A stretch of 40,658 bases of DNA from assembly GCA_022360555.1 (NCBI GenBank), contig JAKSCQ010000224.1:1-40658 (forward strand), written 5' to 3'. The translations under genes were made by a program, and so were the position numbers. Each line of letters opens with the position of its first letter. Within the stretch, counting starts at the first letter, position 1. Under the pieces are notes generated by a model. It worked only from the letters and a program-made list of their open reading frames with translations, was not told the origin of the DNA and ran no database searches. Shown one piece after another: positions 15,844-24,257 of the stretch. Source of the stretch: Pseudomonadales bacterium (GTDB lineage Bacteria > Pseudomonadota > Gammaproteobacteria > Pseudomonadales > Alcanivoracaceae).

Positions 15844-17721
15844 TCACTTGTTCTCGGCGGCTTTTTCCTTTTCCGCCTTGCGCTCCGCTGCTGCTTCCGC
15901 GCGGGCTTCCGCCTTCGCTTCTTCCTTGGCCGGGTCTTCTTTTATTAAACCCAGCACATGCCAGCCGGCTTTGGGTTCGGGTTGATCTTCGGCGGTGAAG
16001 ACATAAATCCGCTCTCGCGGGTCAATGGCAAACAGCGGCCACACCTGGCGGCCTGGGCTTTTCAGGTAGGCTTGGAAATCAAATTCTTCGGTGATTCTGG
16101 TCTTGCGGATTTCGGCGCCCTTGCTCATCAGGCTGGCAAGGCGGGCATAGGTCATGTCGGTACCAAACAGGGTGGCGCCCCGATGCTCCGGTGCCACTTC
16201 GTGTTTGACTTCCTTTTCTGATTTCTGGGTCGGCAGGCTGAAAATGTTCGGCTCGCCGAATTCCAGGCGGTATCGCATGGTGGCCATGGTGTTCAGTTCC
16301 CGACGGGGGCTAAGTCCCAGCAGCTTGCCGTAGCCTACCAGGTCCAGATATTGGTCGGCATGTTGCGAGACCGGGTTGCCGTAGAAGGTGCCCAGCCCCT
16401 CCATCCGCGCCGCGCGGATAGATTCCCAACTGGAGTCCGTCACCATCACTGGGTACTGGTTTTTCTGCAGGGCACGACCAATGGCCCGGGCTACCGGGTT
16501 GGCACCAATGATGAGGAAACCCCGCGGGGCAGGTTCTGCGACCTTCAGCAGGCGAGCCATGGGGCGGGCGGTGAGGCTTTGCAGGGCCACGGTGCCGATA
16601 ATCACCATGAAGGTGAGCGGCACCAGCATCTCGGCGCCGGCTACGCCGTTTTGCTGTAGCCGTTCAGCGAACAGGGCCGAGATGGCCGCTGCCACGATGC
16701 CGCGTGGTGCAATCCAGGCGAGCAGGGATTTTTCCCGCCAATTCAGCGAAGAGCCGGCGGTGGAAACCAGCACGGAAAGCGGCCGCGCCACCAGTTGAAT
16801 AATGACTAGTATGGCCAGAGCCGTGACACCCAGCCGGGTGAGTTCTGCCATTTCCAGGCGTGCCGCCAGCACGATGAAGAGCCCGGAAATCAACATAACG
16901 GACAGGTTCTCCTTGAAGTGGAGAATGTCGTCCGTGCGCACTCCCTTGCGGTTGGCCAGCACAATGCCGGTGGCTGTCACCGCCACCAGACCGGATTCTT
17001 CACTCAGGCCATTGGCCAGTACGAATTCACCGATCACGGAAGACAGCACCAGGAAACTGCGCAGGTATTCCGGCACCAGATGGCGGCGCAGCAATTCAGC
17101 CAGGGCAAAGGCCACCGCACAGCCGATAATGGCACCGATGCCGATGGTCTGGAAAAACAGCCAGGCGGTATGAAGCAGGGCGCCTTCCTGGCCGCTGGCA
17201 ACGACCAGCTCGTAGGCGAGAACCGCGAGAATGGCCCCCAGCGGGTCGATAACAATGCCTTCCCAGCGCAGCAGTCGGGCCACGCTGCTCACCGGCCGGA
17301 CACTACGCAGCAGGGGCACAATAACGGTGGGGCCGGTCACTACCACCAGGGCGCCGAACAACAGGGACATTCCAAATGGCAATTCGAGCAGCCACCAGGT
17401 GGATGCGGTGACCACCGCCCAGGTGACCAGCGCCCCCCAGGTCACCAGTCGCCGGACGGTCTTTTCCAGGCCGCGAATTTCATCGAAATGCAGCGTCATC
17501 GCCCCCTCGAAAAGAATGATGGACACCGCCAGGGAGACCCCGGGCAACAGCAGGTCGCCGAACACATCGCGGGGCTCTAGCACACCGGTTAGCGGCCCGA
17601 GCGCCAGGCCGGTGAGCAGAAGGGGAAGAATGGCGGGGAGCTTGATCCGCCAGGCCAGCCACTGACAGGCAAAGGCAACGACGGCAATGATGGCAAGCTG
17701 GAAAGGGACGCTTAATTCCAT
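15844..17721 (-). CDS. Cation:proton antiporter with C-terminal RCK/TrkA-N-like domain
   Basis: A 625-residue CPA1/NhaP-like Na+(or K+)/H+ antiporter. About 12 membrane segments occupy the first ~400 residues, with the ion-path region GALVVVTGPTVIVPLL and ALSALFAERL. A cytoplasmic nucleotide-binding TrkA-N-like domain follows (GFLIIGANPVARAIGRAL, about 405-425), then a highly charged Lys/Glu/Ala tail (about 590-625) that is probably a helix. Role: pH, salt or potassium homeostasis, expected in a marine bacterium. ATG 17721 has AGGA 5 nt upstream. Divergent from the Bcr/CflA transporter and convergent with merR. Confidence 0.85.
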   Translation of the reverse strand: MELSVPFQLAIIAVVAFACQWLAWRIKLPAILPLLLTGLALGPLTGVLEPRDVFGDLLLPGVSLAVSIILFEGAMTLHFDEIRGLEKTVRRLVTWGALVTWAVVTASTWWLLELPFGMSLLFGALVVVTGPTVIVPLLRSVRPVSSVARLLRWEGIVIDPLGAILAVLAYELVVASGQEGALLHTAWLFFQTIGIGAIIGCAVAFALAELLRRHLVPEYLRSFLVLSSVIGEFVLANGLSEESGLVAVTATGIVLANRKGVRTDDILHFKENLSVMLISGLFIVLAARLEMAELTRLGVTALAILVIIQLVARPLSVLVSTAGSSLNWREKSLLAWIAPRGIVAAAISALFAERLQQNGVAGAEMLVPLTFMVIIGTVALQSLTARPMARLLKVAEPAPRGFLIIGANPVARAIGRALQKNQYPVMVTDSSWESIRAARMEGLGTFYGNPVSQHADQYLDLVGYGKLLGLSPRRELNTMATMRYRLEFGEPNIFSLPTQKSEKEVKHEVAPEHRGATLFGTDMTYARLASLMSKGAEIRKTRITEEFDFQAYLKSPGRQVWPLFAIDPRERIYVFTAEDQPEPKAGWHVLGLIKEDPAKEEAKAEARAEAAAERKAEKEKAAENK

Positions 17722-18095
17722 GCGGTTCCTGTAATCAATCCTCTGTCCGGTGCGAGAAGCCGTTCTCGGCTTCCGTCACCTCGGGAGTCGGGTCGCTGGC
17801 GGGCCGTTGAGCGACCCCGCGAACGGGCTAATAGTCACAGCCCAGCCATAGGGTCGCAACCCGTTTTTTCAGGTTTTTCAGCAGCCTGTTAGGCCGGGGC
17901 TGGAGTCGGACGTTGGAAGTCAGACGCTATAACGGCAACCCGTCAGTGTTGAAAGCAGGCAGGCTTCGATCTCGGCGTGAGAATACTTCCGGGTAGTCCG
18001 GATTTTAGTAAGCAAAAATGAACCTGATTCATAAATTAACTGAAGGGTTGAAGTGGCTGGTGTAGTATCCGCCCATCAAGTGAAATGGAAGCCCT
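17722..18095. other. 374-bp divergent intergenic region with several hairpins
   Basis: No gene seen. Stems: GAAGCCG / CGGCTTC (17756-17773); GGGTCGCT / AGCGACCC (17790-17817, 12-nt loop); and GGGT-CGCA-ACCC (17851-17862) followed by G and six T on the plus strand, terminator-like although no plus-strand gene lies upstream. An imperfect operator-like palindrome, TTCA-N9-TGAA, occurs just after 18025. GGAAG at 18087-18091 is the ribosome binding site of the next gene. A small RNA or leader is possible but unproven. Confidence 0.4.
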
Positions 18096-19280
18096 ATGAA
18101 ACCTGCTGTCACCCCTGGACGTCTTGCTCTGATGCTTGGCGCGCTCGTGGCCCTGGGGCCATTGGCCATCGATACCTATCTCCCTGCCTTGCTGAACATG
18201 GCCGGCCATTTTGCTGTGGAGATCCACGATGTGGAGCTGTCGGTCAGCGTCTATGTGATCGGTGTGGCTCTGGGGCAGTGGCTGGGCGGGCCGTTGTCGG
18301 ATCATTTCGGGCGTAAGCCGGTGGCTTATACCGGGCTATTGCTGTTTTTTGTCGGCAGCCTGTGCATCCCGATCAGTGAGAACATTACGGGTCTTTACCT
18401 GTTCCGCTTCATTCAGGCGGTAGGGGGTGGTGCTACCGTGGTGATCGCCGCGGCCTCGGTGCGCGATCATTTCACTGGGCAGGCAGCAGCGGGGGTGATG
18501 ACCACCATCGGCCTGGTGATGCTGATTGCGCCGCTGGTGGCGCCGGCGCTGGGTTCCACGCTGCTGCATCTGGCGGGCTGGCAGAGCATTTTCTACATGC
18601 TGGCCGGTTACGGGGTGCTGGTGTTCTTCATTGTGCGCTTTTTGCTCCCCAAGGTGGTGCCGTTGCCGGGGGGAGAACCTCTTCGCCAGCGGCTCTTCAC
18701 TGCCTACGGGCGTGTACTGAAAAACCGGGCGGCCATGGGCTTCATTCTCGCCAACGGGCTGGCTTTTTCGGCCATGTTCACTTTCATCACTGATGCCGCT
18801 TTCCTTTACATGGATTACTTCGGCATCAGTTCCAAGGTTTTCCCGCTCTATTTTGGTGCCAACGTGCTGACCATGCTGAGCATGAACCGGCTGAATGTTT
18901 TACTGCTGCGCCGTTACGCCAGCGCCGGCATTTTCGGTGTGGCCCTGACCATCCAGAGCCTGGCCGGGCTCACCCTGCTGGGCCTGACCCTGGCGGGTTA
19001 TCTGACCCTGTGGGCGGTGGTGCCACTGGTCATGCTGATCTGCGGCATGGTGGCCCTGGGCATGCCCAACGGCATCGCCAGTTTCCTGTCGCTGTTCGAG
19101 CGTGACAGCGGTGCGGCTACCGGGTTGAACGGGACCTTGCAGTTTCTGCTGGCCGGTCTGATCGGGGTGTTGCTGGGGATATGGCACGATGGCACCCCGG
19201 TGCCGATGGCTGCCCTGATGGCGGGCAGTAGCCTGGCGGCGTTCACCGCCTACCGGCTACTGACCCGAGCGCCCCGTTGA
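18096..19280 (+). CDS. Bcr/CflA-family MFS efflux transporter
   Basis: A 394-residue 12-TM drug efflux carrier. The N-terminal segment ALVALGPLAIDTYLPAL and the loop 2-3 signature GPLSDHFGRKPV are hallmarks of the Bcr/CflA subfamily (bicyclomycin, chloramphenicol and related compounds). The motif LFRFIQAVGGGA (antiporter motif C region) is also present. GGAAG precedes ATG 18096 by 4 nt. The last 24 bp overlap the end of the convergent ybbP-like gene. Confidence 0.88.
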   Translation: MKPAVTPGRLALMLGALVALGPLAIDTYLPALLNMAGHFAVEIHDVELSVSVYVIGVALGQWLGGPLSDHFGRKPVAYTGLLLFFVGSLCIPISENITGLYLFRFIQAVGGGATVVIAAASVRDHFTGQAAAGVMTTIGLVMLIAPLVAPALGSTLLHLAGWQSIFYMLAGYGVLVFFIVRFLLPKVVPLPGGEPLRQRLFTAYGRVLKNRAAMGFILANGLAFSAMFTFITDAAFLYMDYFGISSKVFPLYFGANVLTMLSMNRLNVLLLRRYASAGIFGVALTIQSLAGLTLLGLTLAGYLTLWAVVPLVMLICGMVALGMPNGIASFLSLFERDSGAATGLNGTLQFLLAGLIGVLLGIWHDGTPVPMAALMAGSSLAAFTAYRLLTRAPR

Positions 19281-21749
19281 GCGGGTGGGGCGCAACGGTG
19301 GCAGCACGAATGCCAGTAGCACCAGGGCGCCAGCAATGGCCCACGGCAGCAGCAGCCACAGACTGACCGGTAGTTGCCCGTCAAACAGTCGCTGCCCCAG
19401 TGGCCACAGCGCGGCCAGATGAATCAGGTTGGCCAGCAGCGCCGCGCCACCGATCAGGAACAGCGCCTGCAGTCCGGCCGTGCGCCGTAACAGGCGGCTG
19501 CGCGCGCCGATCACGATCAGCAGATGGTTGTCCTTGCGCATTTGATCGGCGGTGGCCAACAGGGCGGCCATTAGCACCAGCAGCGCTGCCGCCATCAACA
19601 GCAGCCCGACAAAGAATGCGGCTTGGCTGGCCTGGCCAATGATGTCCTGCAGGGTGGCCAGGATGGCATTCACGTCCAGCAGGCTGATCTGCGGATAACG
19701 GGCCACCAGGCTGCCGAGTTTGCTGCTTTGTTCGGGAGGCAGATAGAAGCTGGTCATCCAGGTACGGCTTTGTGCGTCCAGGGTGCCCGGTGAAAAAATG
19801 AAATAGAAATTGGGGGCGAAACTCTCCCAGTCCACTTCCCGCAGACCGACTACCTCGGCCTTGATCGGGGTGGCGGCACCGGTGAAGGTAAGGCGGTCGC
19901 CCAGTGACAGGTCCAGCGCTTTGGCCAGCTTGCTTTCCACGGTCACCTCGCCTGGCTGTTCGCTCCAGCGGCCTTCCAGCATCAGGTTGCTGTCTGGCAG
20001 GGTATCCGCCTCGGTCAGTGACAGGTCGCGGTTCAGCGCCCGATCGCCCCGGTCCTCTTCCTTGGTAACCGCCTCGCGTACCGGCTCACCGTTAATTGCC
20101 GTGAGACGTGCCCGCACCACCGGGTAAAGGGGGCGCGATTCGCTGTCATGCTCATCCAGCCAGTGGTTGAAACCGTCCAGGTCCTGGTCGAACAGGTTGA
20201 TAATGAAATAGTTGGGGGCATTTTCCGGCAGGGTCGATTGCCAGTCGTCCAGCAGTTGCCGACCGGTCTGGATAGACAGGGCCAGTACCGCCAGGGACAC
20301 CACCATGGCCGCCAGCAGGGGCAGGGTGGTGGTCTTGCGTCGACTGAGGCGGCGGAATGCCAGCCGGGCGGGCAGCGGCATGCGCCCACTGGTCCGGTCC
20401 AGCAGGGCCATTAGCGGCCACAACACCAGCGGCAGCCCCACGGCGACCGCCAGCGTCAATGCCAGCAGAGGCCATAGCGCCGCCAGTGAACCGGTCATGA
20501 GGGCTGCCAGCGGTAGCGGCGTAAGCAGGGCGATTACCAGCACATAACGGGGGTGTCCTCCCTGGTTCTCACGGTGCTGTAGCAGGCTGGTGGCAGGCTG
20601 GGAAAGATGTGACCACAGGGTGGGCGCGGCAAAGCCCAGCCACAGCAATATCGGCCCCAGGATGCCGGGGAGCAATGCCATGACCGGGAAGCGGGCACTG
20701 TCGCCCAGCAGGTTGATCACAACCTGGCCGAGCAACGCGGCGGTGGCAACGCCGGCAAGAATCGGCAGCAACAGGGCCAGGGCATCCCCCCCGAGCAGGC
20801 GCCGTACAATCTGGCGCTGACTGGCGCCGACGGTTTTCATGACGGCGCACAGGGTTTGCTGATGGCGGGCGCGGTGGCTGGCCGTCAGGTAGATGGCGGC
20901 GGCACACAACAGGATAACCAGCATCACGGCAAGCTGGGACCACAGGAACAATTGTTTCACCGGGCCGCGACTGCGCAGGTCGGTGTTTTCCACGGTCTCG
21001 AATTCCTGGTCGGGGCGCAGGGTACTTTCCAGCTCGGCCTGCAGTTGTGTTCGCTCCTGGGGGCTGGCCCGCACCAGCAGGTTGTGCCGGTAGCGACTAC
21101 CGGCACCGAGTACGGCGGTGCTTTCCAGATCATCAAGATGAATCAGGGCGCGCGGGTTCATGCTGTAGAAGCCGGCCTGCTGGTCTGGTTCCTGAACAAT
21201 GACCTTGTCGATCAGGAAGCTGCGCTCCCCCAGGGTAATGAATTCGCCGGTCTTCAGCCCCAGACGATCCAGTGCCTGCCCGGCCAGCCAGATATGGCCT
21301 TTTGCCGGGCCATGATTCACCGGATAGGGATCGCCAAAGCGGCTGTCACTGACGATCATGTCGCCGTACAGCGGGAAACCATCGGACAGGGCCCGGATAC
21401 TGGCCAGCAGGAACTGCTCGCCGTGGATCAGCACACTGGCAAATTTCACATTTTCCGCATGGGGCAGCGATGCAAAGGGCTGGCGCTGTTGCGGCTCGGG
21501 GAAACGGGTGCCTTCCAGTATCAGGTCTGCCCCCAGGGCTTGTGCCGTGCGCTGATTGAAGCGCTGGTCCACGGTGTCGCGCAGGATCAGTGTGGCGCTC
21601 ATGGCAAAGGCGGCGACCAGTAACGCCAAAGCTTGAATACGAAACGCTGGAGAGCGCCATGCACGAGCCTGAAAATTCCGCCAAAACGCTACAGACCAGT
21701 AACTTGTTCTTTGTTGGGCGGTCATAGCGTTATTCTCGTTAGAGTGCAT
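19257..21749 (-). CDS. ybbP: FtsX-like ABC transporter permease (YbbP-like)
   Basis: An 830-residue permease with the duplicated FtsX/MacB layout. One membrane helix near the N-terminus (ALALLVAAFAMSATLI) precedes a large periplasmic domain, followed by three-helix FtsX units in the middle and at the C-terminus. Together with YbbA it forms the ABC system found beside tesA in many gammaproteobacteria, thought to act on envelope lipids or lipoproteins; the substrate is unknown. I chose ATG 21749 (AGAGGT 6 nt upstream); ATG 21776 is in frame but lacks a good site. It lies 50 nt after ybbA on the same strand. Confidence 0.85.
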   Translation of the reverse strand: MHSNENNAMTAQQRTSYWSVAFWRNFQARAWRSPAFRIQALALLVAAFAMSATLILRDTVDQRFNQRTAQALGADLILEGTRFPEPQQRQPFASLPHAENVKFASVLIHGEQFLLASIRALSDGFPLYGDMIVSDSRFGDPYPVNHGPAKGHIWLAGQALDRLGLKTGEFITLGERSFLIDKVIVQEPDQQAGFYSMNPRALIHLDDLESTAVLGAGSRYRHNLLVRASPQERTQLQAELESTLRPDQEFETVENTDLRSRGPVKQLFLWSQLAVMLVILLCAAAIYLTASHRARHQQTLCAVMKTVGASQRQIVRRLLGGDALALLLPILAGVATAALLGQVVINLLGDSARFPVMALLPGILGPILLWLGFAAPTLWSHLSQPATSLLQHRENQGGHPRYVLVIALLTPLPLAALMTGSLAALWPLLALTLAVAVGLPLVLWPLMALLDRTSGRMPLPARLAFRRLSRRKTTTLPLLAAMVVSLAVLALSIQTGRQLLDDWQSTLPENAPNYFIINLFDQDLDGFNHWLDEHDSESRPLYPVVRARLTAINGEPVREAVTKEEDRGDRALNRDLSLTEADTLPDSNLMLEGRWSEQPGEVTVESKLAKALDLSLGDRLTFTGAATPIKAEVVGLREVDWESFAPNFYFIFSPGTLDAQSRTWMTSFYLPPEQSSKLGSLVARYPQISLLDVNAILATLQDIIGQASQAAFFVGLLLMAAALLVLMAALLATADQMRKDNHLLIVIGARSRLLRRTAGLQALFLIGGAALLANLIHLAALWPLGQRLFDGQLPVSLWLLLPWAIAGALVLLAFVLPPLRPTRSTGRSGQ

Positions 21750-21799
21750 CGATTTACCTCTACGCTGGGTACGCATCAGCCGATCTCAAAATGCGCCTG

Positions 21800-22504
21800 C
21801 TACGCACCATTTGATGGAACGTTCAGGCTGTCACCGAGACGTCCTTCCACCAGCGATACGGAGCGGGCACAGCGGGACGCCAGAGTCTGGTCGTGGGTAA
21901 CCAGTACCAGCGCTGTGCCCTGTTCACGATTAAGCGAGAACAACAGGTCGGCCACATGCTCGCCATTGGCATAGTCCAGGCTGCCGGTGGGTTCATCGGC
22001 AAAAAGCAGGGAAGGGGAGACCGCAAAGGCACGCGCCAGCGCTACCCGTTGTTGTTCGCCGCCGGAAAGCTGGGCAGGGAAGTGGTGGCAGCGTTTGCCC
22101 AGCCCTACCTGTCCCAACCAGTGCCTCGCGGTCTTGCGGGCGCCATCGCGGCCAAGGATTTCCAGCGGCAGCATGACGTTTTCCTCGGCGGTCAGGTCCG
22201 CCACCAGCTGGAAGTGCTGAAAGACAAAGCCACAGTGTTCACCGCGCAATCTGGCTCTTTCATCCTCGCTGCCATCGCTGAAAACCTTGCCCTGCAGACT
22301 GACATCGCCGCCGCTGGGCACATCCAGGCCTGCCAGCAAGGAGAGCAGGGTGGACTTGCCGGAACCGGACGGTCCGGTAATTGCCAGGCTGTCACCGGCA
22401 TTCACGTTCAGCGTGATATCCTGCAGCAAATCCAGACCGCCTTCCGGCCCCTGCACACGTTTGCTAAGGTTTCTGGCGCTCAAGACAGGAGTAGATGTAT
22501 TCAT
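21800..22504 (-). CDS. ybbA: ABC transporter ATPase (YbbA-like)
   Basis: A 234-residue LolD/MacB-type ATPase. Walker A is GPSGSGKS (44-51), the Q-loop VFQHFQL lies near 94-100, the signature is LSGGEQQR (146-153), Walker B with catalytic Glu is LLFADEPTG (166-174), and the switch His is in LVTHDQ. It powers the YbbP permease. Divergence from tesA matches the E. coli arrangement. Its ATG (22504-22502) overlaps the tesA ATG (22503-22505) by two bases. The ribosome binding site is weak (AGAAG). Confidence 0.92.
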   Translation of the reverse strand: MNTSTPVLSARNLSKRVQGPEGGLDLLQDITLNVNAGDSLAITGPSGSGKSTLLSLLAGLDVPSGGDVSLQGKVFSDGSEDERARLRGEHCGFVFQHFQLVADLTAEENVMLPLEILGRDGARKTARHWLGQVGLGKRCHHFPAQLSGGEQQRVALARAFAVSPSLLFADEPTGSLDYANGEHVADLLFSLNREQGTALVLVTHDQTLASRCARSVSLVEGRLGDSLNVPSNGA

Positions 22505-23129
22505 GGTTCGGCTTCTTTTTCTGGCAATACTATGGATGGTATCGGTCCCGGCCCTGGCCCGGGGGATATTGGTGCTCGGCGATAGTATCAGTGCCGCCTA
22601 TGGCATTGAAAAGTCGCAGGGCTGGGTGGCGCTGCTGGAATCGGAAATTCACCAGCGTTGCGATGATTACCCCGTGATCAATGCGTCGGTCAGTGGTGAA
22701 ACCACCGCCGGCGGCCGTTCCCGCCTGCCGGCACTGCTGGACCGTCATCAGCCGGATATCGTGGTGATCGAGCTGGGAGGCAATGATGGGCTGCGCGGGC
22801 TCTCCCCGCTGGCCATGGCCAACAACCTGCAGCAGATGGTTCAGGCCAGTCGCGATGCGGATGCCAACCCGGTCCTGCTTGGTATGCGTATCCCCCCGAA
22901 CTACGGCCAACAGTATACCCGGCTGTTTGAACAGCAGTTCGCCAAAGTCTCTGACGCCACCGGCACGCCTTTGTTCCCGTTTTTTCTCGAGGGTGTAGTG
23001 GAAAAAGGCTGGATGCAGGATGACGGGATTCACCCCACCGTGGACGCCCAGCCGCTGTTGAAACGCCATGCGCTGTCCGTGCTTGAACCGCTGATGCCGG
23101 GCCAATGTAGCGGAGGTGGCAATGTTTGA
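22503..23129 (+). CDS. tesA: TesA: periplasmic acyl-CoA thioesterase I / lysophospholipase L1
   Basis: A 208-residue SGNH hydrolase. A signal peptide (about 1-19, VSVPALA) directs it to the periplasm. The four blocks are present: GDS (S28, nucleophile), SGE with Gly, GGND (N94), and DGIHP (D174, H177). The family hydrolyses long-chain acyl thioesters, lysophospholipids and other esters. The start is ATG 22503; AGGAG at 22487-22491 is 11 nt away, slightly far. Upstream in-frame codons have no support, and a later Met would destroy the signal peptide. The end overlaps the DUF924 gene by 8 nt. Confidence 0.95.
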   Translation: MVRLLFLAILWMVSVPALARGILVLGDSISAAYGIEKSQGWVALLESEIHQRCDDYPVINASVSGETTAGGRSRLPALLDRHQPDIVVIELGGNDGLRGLSPLAMANNLQQMVQASRDADANPVLLGMRIPPNYGQQYTRLFEQQFAKVSDATGTPLFPFFLEGVVEKGWMQDDGIHPTVDAQPLLKRHALSVLEPLMPGQCSGGGNV

Positions 23130-23736
23130 TTTTTCTTCCCCCTGGCAGGAAGTGCTGGATTACTGGTTCGAGGATGGTCTGGAGCGTGGCTGGCCCAGTA
23201 CGCCAGCAACACGAAAATGGTTTCGGGCCACCCCAGGCGATGACGCGGAAATCGAGCACCGCTTCGGCAATCTGGTAGAGGCCGCTTTGCAGCAGGAGCT
23301 GGTGGACTGGGAGCGTCACCCGCTGTCCCGGCTGGCGCTGATTCTGGTACTTGATCAGTTTTGTCGGCACATCCACCGCGGTACCGCCAGGGCTTTTGCC
23401 GGCGATCACCGCGCCGCAACCTTGTCAGTGGAAGGGGTGTCCCGGCGGATGCAGGAGAAACTGCCACTGTGTGGCAAGGTATTCTTTCTCATGCCATTGA
23501 TGCACGCCGAAGACGAGGATCTGCAGGACCTGTGCGTAACACAGATGACAACGCTGCAGGAGCAGGCGGATAGTTGCTGGCAGGAAAACCTGGAAAGCAG
23601 CCTCCGGTCAGCCCATCAGCATCGCGAAATCATTCGCCGTTTTGGGCGCTTTCCTCACCGTAATCAGGCGCTGGGCCGTGACAGCACGGAAAAGGAATTG
23701 AAGTACCTGGCCACGGCGAGCCGCATGGGGCAATAA
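23122..23736 (+). CDS. DUF924 family protein
   Basis: A 204-residue DUF924 protein. The diagnostic segments are VLDYWFEDG (about 9-17), LALILVLDQFCRHIHRGTARAF (split by one turn near 76-95), LMPLMHAED and RFGRFPHRNQALGR near the C-terminus. The family is predicted to be TPR-like and all-helical; no biochemical role is established to my knowledge. GGAGG lies 5 nt before ATG 23122, inside tesA, so the pair is translationally coupled. This link with tesA is the only functional hint. Confidence 0.85.
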   Translation: MFDFSSPWQEVLDYWFEDGLERGWPSTPATRKWFRATPGDDAEIEHRFGNLVEAALQQELVDWERHPLSRLALILVLDQFCRHIHRGTARAFAGDHRAATLSVEGVSRRMQEKLPLCGKVFFLMPLMHAEDEDLQDLCVTQMTTLQEQADSCWQENLESSLRSAHQHREIIRRFGRFPHRNQALGRDSTEKELKYLATASRMGQ

Positions 23737-23765
23737 CAGCCTCTGCTCGGTGCACGCAAGGAGCG

Positions 23766-24257
23766 TTATTCAGAGGCTTCCTGGTTCGCTGACTTGCGAC
23801 GGATGTAAAGGGTCTTCTTCACCTTGGCGACCCTTTCTCCCCGGTCATCGTTAATGCTCACCTCCCAGGTGGGCAGGTACTTGTCGCCTCCTGCGGTGTG
23901 TTCGCGGATAGTTTCAATCATGGCGTCGGTGAGCTTGAAGCTGGCGTGAACGCGCCCTTTGCCAGGGCGCTGAAAATCGATTTCGGCGCTTTTGTCCCAA
24001 ACGATATAGTCTTTGCCCAGCACGTTCATGACCATGAGCATGTAGAACGGGTCCACCATGGAGTAAAGGCTGCCACCAAAATGGGTGCCGACATAATTGC
24101 GGTTATACCAGTGCAGCCCCATGGAGACCTTTAGCTCCCGAAAGTCCTCGGCCAGATAATCCACTCGGACGCCGGCCCCGAGATAGGGGCCGTAGAGGTT
24201 CAGAAACCACTGCAAGCCTTTGGGAGAACGCGCCAGTCGTGATAGCCAGTTACGCAT
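23766..24257 (-). CDS. DUF4442 hotdog-fold protein (putative thioesterase)
   Basis: A 163-residue hotdog-fold protein of the DUF4442 type. The segment NYVGTHFGGSLYSMVDPFYMLM (about 54-75) is the counterpart of the HGG helix in PaaI-like thioesterases; YIVWDKSAEIDFQRPGKG continues the fold. Likely an acyl-CoA thioesterase or acyl-CoA-binding protein, substrate unknown. It is the third hotdog protein in the window. ATG 24257 overlaps the DUF349 stop by 8 nt, so it is coupled to that gene. Confidence 0.75.
   Translation of the reverse strand: MRNWLSRLARSPKGLQWFLNLYGPYLGAGVRVDYLAEDFRELKVSMGLHWYNRNYVGTHFGGSLYSMVDPFYMLMVMNVLGKDYIVWDKSAEIDFQRPGKGRVHASFKLTDAMIETIREHTAGGDKYLPTWEVSINDDRGERVAKVKKTLYIRRKSANQEASE

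Noticed and set aside
22287-22502. 72-codon upstream extension of TesA
   Set aside because: It lies over ybbA, lacks a ribosome binding site and would bury the signal peptide that begins at 22503.
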